Shown: piece after piece, positions 7,932-17,415 of the stretch
How positions within the stretch are numbered: position 1 is the stretch's first letter
Layout: every line of letters starts with the position of its first letter
Assembly: GCA_030427505.1 (NCBI GenBank)
Contig: JAUICH010000005.1
Coordinates: forward strand, 186,001 to 250,000
Origin: Verrucomicrobiia bacterium
GTDB lineage: Bacteria; Verrucomicrobiota; Verrucomicrobiia; Verrucomicrobiales; DEV007
Direction: 5' to 3'
Length of the DNA stretch: 64,000 bases
Made by a program: the position numbers and the translations under genes
Notes under the pieces: model-generated
Told to the model about the DNA's origin: nothing
The model's database searches: none
What the model saw: the letters and a program-made list of their open reading frames with translations, nothing else

Positions 7932-10028
7932 ATGAACTCGAACAGAAGACCCCCTTACTACCTTTTGCTGTATGTGATTCCGGTATTGTTGACCGGACTG
8001 GCAAAAGGGCCGTTTCAGGCCCTTGCCGGAGCGGAAGAGGACAAGGTGGTGAAGCTATACGGCTCGTACGAAAAGTACCGCGAATACGCCGGCAAGTACC
8101 CGGGAATGGCGTGGGAAGCTGGAAGATGGCAGTGGACGCAACGGAAGCTACAGGCCACGGGATTTGGTCCCAAGAACTTCCCTAACATTACCGTTCTGGA
8201 AGAGCAGTTTTACAGCAAGGCTCAGGGTACTGCGGAGTCGACCCAGGAAAAAGCGAAACACTTTTTCCGCTTGCTGCCTTCCAACCGGGCGCTGGCTGAC
8301 CTGACCTCGGTGCAGGATTTGAGTACCATGGACTGGGAAGGCGAAGAACCGGATCTGATTCTGAACCTTCCCACCGTGGGCGAAGTAGACGGGGTCTATT
8401 CGGCCGGCGGCGTTCTGACCAGCCTTAAGGGCCGGGAGATCCGCCGGATCTTTGTGAAAGCGGACCGGATGGAAGATCTCATGGAGTTGTTCTGGCTGGA
8501 GGTCAATCAACCGCCGGAGCTTTCCGTAAAAGAGTATCTGCCTGTCTACTGGGTGCCCACGGATGATTGGGAGGTAGACCAGCCTTACACGAATGTTCTG
8601 GGGCCAAATGCGACGGATGGGCTGGGTCCGTTCCAGGCGCTACCAGGCGGCGGGGACCGGGTGGCGGCTCTCTACCGGGACGAGTTTGGCATAAACAGCG
8701 AGGGCGGAATTTTTCTGACCTACGGAGAAAGCGCGGGGTTCAGGGGAAACTGGGAGAACGGCGGCCTGGTGGAGAGAATCCGCCCGGATCCCTCTGCCGG
8801 TTACCTGCGTAATCTTCGCGGCACGGCGTGGGGACCCATGGCCAGCACTGCCGTCGTGTTTGGGGAGGCTGGGATGACTGGAGGATTGGCTCCCGGTGGC
8901 AGAATGAACACACCGGCCATGCCCGTGGTGGAGAAGAGATACCTGAGCGCGGTCAAACCCTACTTCAGAGCCGATCCTTTTGAAGGGCTGCCCTACGGCG
9001 TTCTCTGGTCCAGTACGCAGGATGGCAACGACTCATCTTTCGCGGACATTCAGATCAGCGTGGCGGTGAGCTACACCACTGGAGACAACGTGGCGGCATT
9101 GTTCGTTGTGGATACGCGGGGCGTGGAAATGGACCGGGGAAGGATTTGGAACCCCGCCCCGGAGGGGCTGTGGCTGGTGTCCATTAATTACAATACCAAA
9201 GAAGATAAGCCCGGTGGCATGTCCATGCGGCGGCTGGAACCGATCCTGAAACAGATCAAGGCCAAGGGCGTGGATATCGGCCAGAATGATGCGGGCGAAG
9301 TGGAGTTCGACCAACTCTTCGATCTGAAGTTCGCTATTTCACAGAATGGAGACTTCTGGGCCATCGGCGGTGGCAAGGGGCTCGTGATCTATCCGGGCAT
9401 GAAAGACAGCGACACTGCTACGGGTGGTGAATATTCCCCGGACCTCCTCGTCGATGCGGAGAAGAAAGTCACTGAAGGCGGCCGCATGGAGGAAGAGTAC
9501 AACTTCCATTTCGACCAGGACGCGGAGATTTCTCCCGCCGCGTCTTTCGTCCTGAAAGACGGGAAGATCAATGACTTCGACTTTCTGTTTGAAACGTACG
9601 ATCAACGCACCGCGGTTCTGACCACCAGCGGCGGGGGTGGCCCCTCGCAGTTCATCGTCTGGGAATTTCAGAAAAGTTCGAGCGTTAGCCACCCCGAACG
9701 CCGCCCGAATCGCAATGTTCGAACCCAGAACGCGCGTCCGTTCTTGGGGGACTTCCAGTTTGTCGACGTAAACGTGGGGCCGGAAGTCAGCGGAGAGGGA
9801 GGAAAGCCGTTCTCGGTTACCACCAGCAAAGGCTGGTGCGAGATCTGGAATTTTGACGGGGCCGCGTTGAGCCGGTGGATCGTGATGAACGCGGGTCCGT
9901 CCTACAAGGATGCGCGCATCCCGGCCTGGCTGGACGGATACACCGGCCGGATGTTTTTCCCCCAGGGGGGCGCCGTCAGAATCTATCATCCTTTTCAATG
10001 TCCGCCGCCTTATCGCGGAACCTTCTAA
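7932..10028 (+). CDS. Secreted cluster gene 4: exported, probably beta-propeller-like protein
   Basis: I chose ATG 7932 because MNSNRRPPYY leads straight into a hydrophobic signal core; the frame is open to 7875 but the extra residues have no signal character. The mature protein has recurring segments of the type F/W-x-aromatic followed by short turns, such as SQNGDFWAIGGGKGLVIY and SQFIVWEFQKS, as in WD40-like propellers. The protein resembles cluster gene 7: both have an early ELxxxFWxxVxQP element and a late DFxF...WxF block. Function is unknown. Cytoplasmic catalysis is unlikely given the signal peptide. Confidence 0.75.
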   Translation: MNSNRRPPYYLLLYVIPVLLTGLAKGPFQALAGAEEDKVVKLYGSYEKYREYAGKYPGMAWEAGRWQWTQRKLQATGFGPKNFPNITVLEEQFYSKAQGTAESTQEKAKHFFRLLPSNRALADLTSVQDLSTMDWEGEEPDLILNLPTVGEVDGVYSAGGVLTSLKGREIRRIFVKADRMEDLMELFWLEVNQPPELSVKEYLPVYWVPTDDWEVDQPYTNVLGPNATDGLGPFQALPGGGDRVAALYRDEFGINSEGGIFLTYGESAGFRGNWENGGLVERIRPDPSAGYLRNLRGTAWGPMASTAVVFGEAGMTGGLAPGGRMNTPAMPVVEKRYLSAVKPYFRADPFEGLPYGVLWSSTQDGNDSSFADIQISVAVSYTTGDNVAALFVVDTRGVEMDRGRIWNPAPEGLWLVSINYNTKEDKPGGMSMRRLEPILKQIKAKGVDIGQNDAGEVEFDQLFDLKFAISQNGDFWAIGGGKGLVIYPGMKDSDTATGGEYSPDLLVDAEKKVTEGGRMEEEYNFHFDQDAEISPAASFVLKDGKINDFDFLFETYDQRTAVLTTSGGGGPSQFIVWEFQKSSSVSHPERRPNRNVRTQNARPFLGDFQFVDVNVGPEVSGEGGKPFSVTTSKGWCEIWNFDGAALSRWIVMNAGPSYKDARIPAWLDGYTGRMFFPQGGAVRIYHPFQCPPPYRGTF

Positions 10029-10033
10029 CTTGG

Positions 10034-11569
10034 ATGGTTATGCTTTTCTTGAATGCCATCCACTCTGACCCGCCTGGAAAGGCCGCGAAAGCCGGTCTCC
10101 GCCGGACTGGGTGGCTTCTTAGCTGGCACGGAAGGCGGAAGGCTGCGATGTGGATGGCGGCTGGGATTCAGTTGGTCTGCCTACCCGCATTGTTTTCAGC
10201 GGAAGCCGGCGGGACGGGCTTGGGAAAAAAGGAAGGAACAGCCTACGCGTATGGCCCTTTCGGCGGTAAAGACACCTTTGCCAGAGACGCTTCGGGGGGA
10301 GAGGCCAGGTACCGGGTTCCGGGAAGGATGCGGGTGGCGCGGCCCGCGAAAGGTCCCGAATTCACCCTCGTGAAGTTTCTCTTGGTGGAAACCAAGGACG
10401 AAAAGGCCCAGGGACTCGAAGAGGGCTTTGTGGAAATGGGCGGTTTCGTGGCGTTTTCCATTGCGCCGGTGGAACCGGAAACCCAGGAAGCCGGGGCACC
10501 GGAAAGGGCGCACCACCTGGCGCCCGTCCTGTGGAAAGGATTGGAGGTCAGACTGCCGGGCTTTAAAGACCGTCCGAAGATTCTCTCCGGCGGCGGCGCG
10601 ATTGGGAGCCAATGGAACCTCAACCTCTTGCTGGAGCGGGAGATTTTCGATCCGCTCTGGGTGGATGCGGAGGCTGCCGGCGCGGACGCCGGGGGTGGGC
10701 ACCGGTTGGTGCCGTTGATGACGAGCACTCTCGTTTACCGGAACTATCTTGAAATAGAGCCGGACGAACAAGGGACCTATATCATTCGCCGCGAGCCCTT
10801 TCAGAAGGCGCTGAATCTTGAAGCGGCGGGGGCCGGCTTTCTCGTAACGGGATTCCTCACCGATGGGGATGGAGACGAAGAGCCGGTGCTGAATTTGATG
10901 CGCGGCCTGGTTCGGAACGGTGAAGTGGAAGGACTGAACGCCGGCCTGGCGGATTCCGTGTCTCCGGCGCTTCTGCTAGGGCTCTTCGCGGCGGCCCGGC
11001 AACAATGGTTGAAATATGTGCTGGAGCCTCAAGGGAGAGATTCCAGCGGACTCCTCGCGGCGCGTTGGAAAACTCCGGATACGGGCGAGACGCTGCCTGA
11101 GAAGTTAAGCTTTGGGACCGCGGCCTGGGTGCCAGTGGAGGCCTATCGCCGAATCCTGGTGGAGATCGAGTCCGCGACCTGCGGCATGGATACCATCCGG
11201 CAGCACGGGTTTCATCGCGAAACGAAACTGGACCTGGAGTTCATTCCGTATGGCGACTGGACGGACTCCGGCATTACCCGGGCACGGATGCTCTATGAGC
11301 TAAGAACCGATGAGCGAGTCGTCGACTTTGGGTCCGTGGTCGTGCCGACGGATACGACAGACGCGACCCTCCGAACCGCGAAGAGCCTCGATGGCGAGCG
11401 CGTCCGCTTCCGCTGCAAACCGGCGGGCTACTGGCGGGACGGAAGGTTCAGTCCTTTGAGATCCGCGGAATGGGTGGAAGAGCCCGCCTCGCTGCGCCGG
11501 CATTTCCATTACCTGATTCCCGAAGACTTTCCGCCGCGACCCGGGGCTCCGGCGGAGCCCGTGGAATAA
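10034..11569 (+). CDS. Secreted cluster gene 5: exported protein of unknown function
   Basis: The frame is open well into gene 4, but any start before 10029 would overlap it heavily. ATG 10034, six bases after the gene 4 stop, is the first sensible start. ATG 10148 (MWMAAGIQLVCLPALFSAEAG) would give a short classical signal peptide and is a fair alternative. The mature protein is beta-rich, with an acidic LLVETKDEKAQGLEEGF segment. It has no recognised domain, transmembrane helix or catalytic motif. Similar in style to gene 2. Confidence 0.7.
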   Translation: MVMLFLNAIHSDPPGKAAKAGLRRTGWLLSWHGRRKAAMWMAAGIQLVCLPALFSAEAGGTGLGKKEGTAYAYGPFGGKDTFARDASGGEARYRVPGRMRVARPAKGPEFTLVKFLLVETKDEKAQGLEEGFVEMGGFVAFSIAPVEPETQEAGAPERAHHLAPVLWKGLEVRLPGFKDRPKILSGGGAIGSQWNLNLLLEREIFDPLWVDAEAAGADAGGGHRLVPLMTSTLVYRNYLEIEPDEQGTYIIRREPFQKALNLEAAGAGFLVTGFLTDGDGDEEPVLNLMRGLVRNGEVEGLNAGLADSVSPALLLGLFAAARQQWLKYVLEPQGRDSSGLLAARWKTPDTGETLPEKLSFGTAAWVPVEAYRRILVEIESATCGMDTIRQHGFHRETKLDLEFIPYGDWTDSGITRARMLYELRTDERVVDFGSVVVPTDTTDATLRTAKSLDGERVRFRCKPAGYWRDGRFSPLRSAEWVEEPASLRRHFHYLIPEDFPPRPGAPAEPVE

Positions 11570-11617
11570 ACGGGTTAGCAAGAGAAACAGAAATCAGAAC
11601 GAAGCCGAACCATCCAA

Positions 11618-13684
11618 ATGTTCAAACTCTCACCATTCGTACGGCGCTCTTGCCCGTTGCTCTCCACGCTTTTCCTGATGCTCGTGGGGACGGGAGCCAC
11701 GGAGGCGCTGACGGAAGTGGAGCTGAACCAACTAAATGGCGTGGAAGAAAGGGAGTTCGCGGTCGTGGTGGGAACGCACCTCCGTGTCACCCGTCCCGGC
11801 GAAAAGCTGCGGCAGGACACCTTTGTTCACCCCCAGGTCATGCTGGGGGAACGGCACTGCTTGGCCTACATCGAAGAAACCTGCCGGGACCGGCTGACCC
11901 GGAATCGTCCCGATCCGGCGGAGCCGGGCGTGCGCATCGTGCAGGTGCTGTTTGAGGACGATGAACTTTCGATCTCCGAGCTGATGAATGACACCGGGCA
12001 AATGGCCCGGGTCAGTGCGCTGAAGGTGATGCCGGAGAGCCGGGAGTTCGAGGTAACGTATAGCGATACCGACCTGCCTCGCTATGGTCAGAAACACCGG
12101 TTCCGTTTTTTCGACGGAGAGTTTCTCGATCCGGGGCGTTTGCGCGGCGGGGAAGAGCCTGAACCGAAAGGCCTCGTCTGGAAGGTGACGCGAAAGGGAG
12201 ACGGCGAACTGATTCTGGAGTCGGCCAAGCCCGTCGAAGAAGGATTGGCGGACAGTGGCAGTACGGAGGCGGGAGCGAACTGCCTGCGTACCTACCGGCT
12301 GCACCCGGCCAAGCGAAAAGGCTACGAGATCACCGCCACCATCAGTGTCTCCATCGGCGCGGAATGGAGCCACGTAAACACTCAGGTCATCAGCCTGCCT
12401 ATGACCTCAAGCGACGCCAAGAGGTTGAAAGAGACGCTGGAGACACCTGCTCCAGCAGAGCCAGAGGGCCGGATCTTGACTACCGAAGGCATGCTCTATG
12501 TGCCGTTTCCCATTCCAGCGGGCAAGGGCGGAAAGTCCGATCTGGACATGAACGATACCGCCGGACTGGTCGTCGATCTGGAAAACCTGGAACTGAACAT
12601 CCTGGCCGAACTGATTGACGACCTGACCGACCGGGTACGCGAAGTGGAGAAGGATGTAGAAACCGGTGGCGCGGTAAAGGACGACCTGAAGGACTTTGGC
12701 AAGCTGGATGGAGATCTGACCCTGGCCAGGTTCTTCACCGGACTACAGGAGGAGAATCTCGACGACCGCTCCATTGCCGACGGCATCGCGGATACCCAGG
12801 CGCGGCTGGACGGGTTGGTCTTCCAGTTTCTCTATCCCTATGACGGCGATGAATATGCCGTGGCTTATTCTCCTGGGAAGAACTCGATCTACGCGTGCCG
12901 CACGGATTCCCGCTGGACCGCGGGTTCCCAGGCTCCCCTTCAATTCGAGGCGCCGGATCAGCAGATCTGCTTTGCTCTGCGTCTGACGGAGGAAAACCCT
13001 TTGCAGTGGAGCGGAGAAGAAAAGACGGGACTGACTGCCGCACTGGCAAAGTCTTTTGAGGTCAGAGATCTGAAGAACGCCACGGTGGCGACACAGCTAC
13101 CGCGAGGTGCTCTGGATGTGGTGATCGGGGATGCCGGGAGTGGCGCGGATAAGATCCGGTCTCTCAAGGTTCGCTCCTCTGGTGTGGACAGGTCAGGGCG
13201 GATGATTCTGAACCTGATGGCGGCGGATGGAGATGACAGCTTTCGCCTGAAGTCGAAGTACCTTCAGAACCTTGGCCTGCCGGTAGAGGCCGATATCCGC
13301 CATGCTCTGGGCATGGGCGGCCAAGGCGGGGTTGGCGGTCTGGGGCCCGTACGGTTTGAACTGACCGCCGTGGCGAAGGGTGACTTCGACGTGGTGCTGA
13401 ACAACCGGGACACCATGGAAGTCACCGTCATGGCGGACGATACCTTGTTTGCCAAACTGGACAAACCAGAGGTAACCGTACTGCTCTGCCACGCCAGCGA
13501 CGTCCAGCGGAAGAACCACACCCCGGTCCCTCTGAAGCGTGAGGAGCCCGAAACCGTGGTGGAGATGGCCATTCACCGCAGCGGGGATCGCGTGGAGGCC
13601 GGCGTCTACTACAGCGTGGATCAGGGGGAGACCTGGACCTTGGCCGAAGACGGGCTCTACGGCTTCATCTATGTCGAACCGTGA
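11618..13684 (+). CDS. Secreted cluster gene 6: exported protein of unknown function
   Basis: 688 residues with a clear signal peptide (MFKLSPFVRRSCPLLSTLFL, cleavage near GATEA). A long acidic central region (about nt 12540-12720) looks helical and coiled-coil-like (ELIDDLTDRVREVEKDVE). The flanking N- and C-terminal parts are beta-rich. The stop codon overlaps a GTG in the next frame (GTGA at 13681-13684), but the better start of gene 7 is 32 bases downstream. Family not recognised. Confidence 0.75.
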   Translation: MFKLSPFVRRSCPLLSTLFLMLVGTGATEALTEVELNQLNGVEEREFAVVVGTHLRVTRPGEKLRQDTFVHPQVMLGERHCLAYIEETCRDRLTRNRPDPAEPGVRIVQVLFEDDELSISELMNDTGQMARVSALKVMPESREFEVTYSDTDLPRYGQKHRFRFFDGEFLDPGRLRGGEEPEPKGLVWKVTRKGDGELILESAKPVEEGLADSGSTEAGANCLRTYRLHPAKRKGYEITATISVSIGAEWSHVNTQVISLPMTSSDAKRLKETLETPAPAEPEGRILTTEGMLYVPFPIPAGKGGKSDLDMNDTAGLVVDLENLELNILAELIDDLTDRVREVEKDVETGGAVKDDLKDFGKLDGDLTLARFFTGLQEENLDDRSIADGIADTQARLDGLVFQFLYPYDGDEYAVAYSPGKNSIYACRTDSRWTAGSQAPLQFEAPDQQICFALRLTEENPLQWSGEEKTGLTAALAKSFEVRDLKNATVATQLPRGALDVVIGDAGSGADKIRSLKVRSSGVDRSGRMILNLMAADGDDSFRLKSKYLQNLGLPVEADIRHALGMGGQGGVGGLGPVRFELTAVAKGDFDVVLNNRDTMEVTVMADDTLFAKLDKPEVTVLLCHASDVQRKNHTPVPLKREEPETVVEMAIHRSGDRVEAGVYYSVDQGETWTLAEDGLYGFIYVEP

Positions 13685-13716
13685 ACAGACCCAAGAACGC
13701 AATCAGAAAATTATCC

Positions 13717-15738
13717 ATGAAAGCTAAGCAACATTTTTCGCCCGTGCGCGCTTGCGGACTCTCTGTACTTCTGACCGTCTGGGCTGGCATTTCGGGACCA
13801 CGGCTGGAAGCGCAGGAAAACTACCTTAGCGATCTGCTTCCAGAGAAAGTTTACTGGAATCTTCAGCCAACGGATTTCAAAACTGATTTGCTGACTCCCG
13901 ATACCGTTGACGCCATGGTGTCCGAGGAAGCGAGCGACTACGGCGTCTTCTTCAAACTGCTGGAGACGAACCTGTCTCTCTCCGCCTTCCTTTCCGTGGA
14001 TGATCTCTCCAGCGTGGATCCGGCGGATCTGCAGGGCGACTACTTTCTACTCTCGCCCACATTCACGGTTTCGGGAAATGGAGACTATGTCGCCACGGCT
14101 AAGCTGAAGGACAACACCAACCAGCTGATCCGGGTCATCACCGTGAGCAGTCCCGCAGATATGGGAGAAAAGGAGCTGGTCCGGCGCTTCTGGAACGCGG
14201 TGGACCAGCCCATCGTGATCCGCGAGGAAAAGATGCTCCAGGGCCGGGACCGGGAACCGGCGGTGGCGGTGCGGCAGAACATGGCCATCAATGCCAAGAG
14301 CCAGCTCAAGGTATTTAACACACTCGGGTTCGACAATCCTCAGCCGATTCAGTTGCCGCGTGGTCACAATCGGATCGAGACGGTCACCATGGATGGGCCG
14401 GACAATCCCTACATCACCTGGGGCGTCGACGCGCCGGAGTTCGTCGTGCTGCAGACTGGCAAGAGCAGCAGACTTAAGAAAACGGCGACCGTGGGTCTGC
14501 CAGCCGAGTACCTGACGGAAGGAGTGCTCCGGGAAAACGTCCGGCTCCGGGAGGTGAAGTTCCTGGAGGTCGTGCGGCACAGCGGCGTGCTGGTGGAGGG
14601 CGCCCCGGAATATCTGGCCGCCAGTCTGAAGGATGGCAGCATGACCCTGGAACAGGCCGCCACCACGATGGGCGGACAATTCGAAGACTATGAGTTCTTC
14701 AGTCACTTCCTGAACGTTTGTTTTTACGTGGAGGAAGGCACCGGCGCGGCCGCCTACCGCTCACTGGTCTTCGGGACCTACGATCCCTATCAGAAAAAAT
14801 GGCTGAGCACCGGCCAGTTGAATACCGCGCGGTTTCAACGGATCGACGGCGGCGATGCCTCCAGTTCCATGATGGACGACCCGGGCAGAAATCTGAACGT
14901 TCGCTTCGATCCCGCCGGCGGTTTCTGGGCCTTCTCGGCCGAAGGCAGTTCGGACGTTTACGTGGCGCGGAACGCCGCGCTGGAGTATTCGGCCGGGAAG
15001 GGGAACTGGCACTCCCGCAGTAGTTGGGAAGATGAAATGACCAATCTCCTGGCCTCAGGGTATAAGGACTTCGATACGGACCAGGCGCGGGATCTACTCT
15101 GTACCGTGAACCCCCGCGTAACCGCGATGAGCCTGGTGCCGGAGGACGAACCCGCGGTAACCCCTTCAGGAGGTCTGCCTCCCGTGAACGTAAAGACCGG
15201 TTTCCGCCGAATCGGTTGGAAAGTGGTGGACTTCGAGTTCATCCCCAACGGCCGGGGCCTGGCCGTCATCTGGGAGAGAGAAACCGAAAATGGAAAGATC
15301 GATTCCGAAACTGTTCTTTGGGACTTTCGCTCCGATGAGGGAGTGGTGGCGGAGAACGCCCAGTGGGCTAACGGGCGACCGAAGAGCCACCTGATTCTGG
15401 CGCGCCGGGAGGCGGCCAAAGGCTCCGGCGGAGAATACGCGAAGATCATCTTCTCGCCGGTCCGCCGGGGTTTCCAGGGTGAGTTTGGCCATGGAAATGT
15501 GGTGAGCCTGCTTACCGTCAACGGTGGGTATGAGCTCTTTCGTTATGCCGTGCGAGCTCTTCCGCCGGCTGGCGACGAAGCTACCATCGCCTCGGACTTC
15601 TACTTCGCCTTCGATGGCGAGCCCGGCCGCAAACGCATCGTGCCGGTAGCAGTCGACTACGACATGAACCGCTTCATCGAGGGCGACGATAAGGTCAAAG
15701 TCTATCAACTCTACAAACAGGAAATGATCTCTTTTTGA
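13717..15738 (+). CDS. Secreted cluster gene 7: exported protein related to gene 4
   Basis: ATG 13717 (MKAKQHFSPVRACGLSVLL) gives a clean signal peptide; the upstream GTG at 13681 adds 12 residues. The mature protein shares with gene 4 an element where ELVRRFWNAVDQP aligns with ELFWLEVNQP. Both also have repeated FxAFSAEG / FWAIGG-like strands and a late DFEFIPNGRG...VLWDFRS block. This supports ancient duplication and a propeller-like fold (inference). 129 bases separate it from gene 8, the longest gap in the cluster, so a second promoter may lie there. Confidence 0.75.
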   Translation: MKAKQHFSPVRACGLSVLLTVWAGISGPRLEAQENYLSDLLPEKVYWNLQPTDFKTDLLTPDTVDAMVSEEASDYGVFFKLLETNLSLSAFLSVDDLSSVDPADLQGDYFLLSPTFTVSGNGDYVATAKLKDNTNQLIRVITVSSPADMGEKELVRRFWNAVDQPIVIREEKMLQGRDREPAVAVRQNMAINAKSQLKVFNTLGFDNPQPIQLPRGHNRIETVTMDGPDNPYITWGVDAPEFVVLQTGKSSRLKKTATVGLPAEYLTEGVLRENVRLREVKFLEVVRHSGVLVEGAPEYLAASLKDGSMTLEQAATTMGGQFEDYEFFSHFLNVCFYVEEGTGAAAYRSLVFGTYDPYQKKWLSTGQLNTARFQRIDGGDASSSMMDDPGRNLNVRFDPAGGFWAFSAEGSSDVYVARNAALEYSAGKGNWHSRSSWEDEMTNLLASGYKDFDTDQARDLLCTVNPRVTAMSLVPEDEPAVTPSGGLPPVNVKTGFRRIGWKVVDFEFIPNGRGLAVIWERETENGKIDSETVLWDFRSDEGVVAENAQWANGRPKSHLILARREAAKGSGGEYAKIIFSPVRRGFQGEFGHGNVVSLLTVNGGYELFRYAVRALPPAGDEATIASDFYFAFDGEPGRKRIVPVAVDYDMNRFIEGDDKVKVYQLYKQEMISF

Positions 15739-15867
15739 AGTGTGACCGCGAAAGCCAACCAGGCCTCAGATCACTGAAATAAGGAGACAGAGAACGCGAC
15801 TTCCAACCTGAAAGCATCGAGGCGATCACGAATCCAAAAGACCGTTAGAACTAGACTGAGGTAGAAT

Positions 15868-17295
15868 ATGAGAAAACTCCGGGAAAGATGGTCAGGCGCA
15901 AAGTTGCTTCTATGGGCAATAGGAATTTCTGCAATCTTCTTGCCGAAGGCTGAAGCGCTCTATCCGGTCGGAGAGATAGTAGAAAAGGAAGCCGGAAAAG
16001 GAAATGAATACACATTTCAACTCCCGGGGGACGGCAAGCAGGGATCGGGAAGTAAACTGCCGCAAAGAGCCTATTGGAAAACTTGCTTCTACGACGAGTT
16101 GACCAAGAGCGACAGCGACAACGCGTTCCTGGAAGACCTGATGCGGGTTCAGAGATTGCTGCAACAGCCAGACAAATTCTATGCCCGGCTCAAGGAGTTG
16201 AACAAACTGGTGGCGAGGATCAAGAAAACCGAACGCGGCTATTCGGACTGTCAGGCTCTGGAGCATGCTCTAACAGATATAGAGGCTCGCCACTTGTTTC
16301 CGGCAGCTCGGCTGGTACCCATTGGAATCCTAGAACCGGAAGTATTCATGTCGCTGCCTGTGCGTGGATTTATCCCTGCCGACGTGGGGGCTGGTTTGTT
16401 CCACGGAGAACTGGTTCATCGGCTGCAATGGGCGGCCATCATGTTGGAGTTTGAAAGCAATCCTGAGGAGTGGGCATATACGCCGTTGGAACTGTATGTC
16501 AAGATTGGCAAATTTGACGAGAAGCATGGTAAATCCGAGGCGGCAAAAGAAAAACCCGGTGCGGCGGGAGCCAATTCCAGCGCTACTCAAACTTTCACAA
16601 TGCCAAACCTGTGGTCGCATCTTTTCGACCAGATGGGAGTATGGATGAAGTATACCGGCAACCATACGTACGAGTGGTGTAACAATAAGGAAGAGATGAT
16701 ACCGGATGGATACCGGCACCCGGACCGGCTTACCAAAGAGTTTGGAAGAGAGAATGGGAAATCTCTACCCAAAGGCATGGAACTGGTGGCAGCCGGTGTT
16801 TCGGAGCGCTATCGCCAGAGAGTGGTCGCCGTTAATGTTCAAGTAAAAATCCTCGGGTTGGACTATTCAAAAATAGATGAACTGACTCCCTTGCAGGATT
16901 GTGCGTGGACAGAACTGTCGAAATCTCTTCAAAAAGAATTCGAACTGGAAGGTTCGATCCTAGTTCACAAAGAAGACTTAGACGACTTTAAGAAAGAGAC
17001 GGAAGAAACCACAGAAATGAGGATTGCGCTGTCGCGCCTAAAGTGGAAGAACGACAGTACTTCTGTAGTTCTTAAGAGCTTGGAAAAGAAGGGAAAGGAG
17101 AAAAGCGACTACCCGAGTGACTTGTCGACTACAATATCCAAAATCAGGCAGAGATCCGGTAAGTATGTAAGGGAGAGTATTGTAGGGAGTCGAAAGGCAT
17201 TCTTCACGCTTCCCCTTCCAAGCAGAGAAGAACTAGTCGAAATGAGGAAGCTTGGGGACGAACCCCTTCCGTTGAAGCCGGTCTCCAGGGAGTGA
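15868..17295 (+). CDS. Secreted cluster gene 8: exported protein, paralogue of gene 10
   Basis: 475 residues. GAGG (15858-15861) lies six bases before ATG 15868 and fixes the start. The signal peptide ends near KAEALYPVGE. It aligns along nearly its whole length with cluster gene 10. Shared blocks include FLEDLMR, QALEHAL, HLFPAARL, RGFI.ADVGAGL.HGEL.HRLQWAA, LWSHLFDQ, DG.RHPDRLT, RYRQR and ALSRLKWK. The conserved His/Glu cluster in HGEL.HRLQW might bind metal or form an active site (inference). Base composition is visibly AT-richer than in genes 1-7. The family is unknown to me. Confidence 0.78.
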   Translation: MRKLRERWSGAKLLLWAIGISAIFLPKAEALYPVGEIVEKEAGKGNEYTFQLPGDGKQGSGSKLPQRAYWKTCFYDELTKSDSDNAFLEDLMRVQRLLQQPDKFYARLKELNKLVARIKKTERGYSDCQALEHALTDIEARHLFPAARLVPIGILEPEVFMSLPVRGFIPADVGAGLFHGELVHRLQWAAIMLEFESNPEEWAYTPLELYVKIGKFDEKHGKSEAAKEKPGAAGANSSATQTFTMPNLWSHLFDQMGVWMKYTGNHTYEWCNNKEEMIPDGYRHPDRLTKEFGRENGKSLPKGMELVAAGVSERYRQRVVAVNVQVKILGLDYSKIDELTPLQDCAWTELSKSLQKEFELEGSILVHKEDLDDFKKETEETTEMRIALSRLKWKNDSTSVVLKSLEKKGKEKSDYPSDLSTTISKIRQRSGKYVRESIVGSRKAFFTLPLPSREELVEMRKLGDEPLPLKPVSRE

Positions 17296-17415
17296 TGCCG
17301 ATCTCAATCCTCAGAGGCCGGGCGGCCGGGAACTTCAGATATGCAAGGAAGTTCATATACTACCAGTTCAAACAGATTCAGAAGATTCGCATACCTAACC
17401 TATAGACCAAAGACT

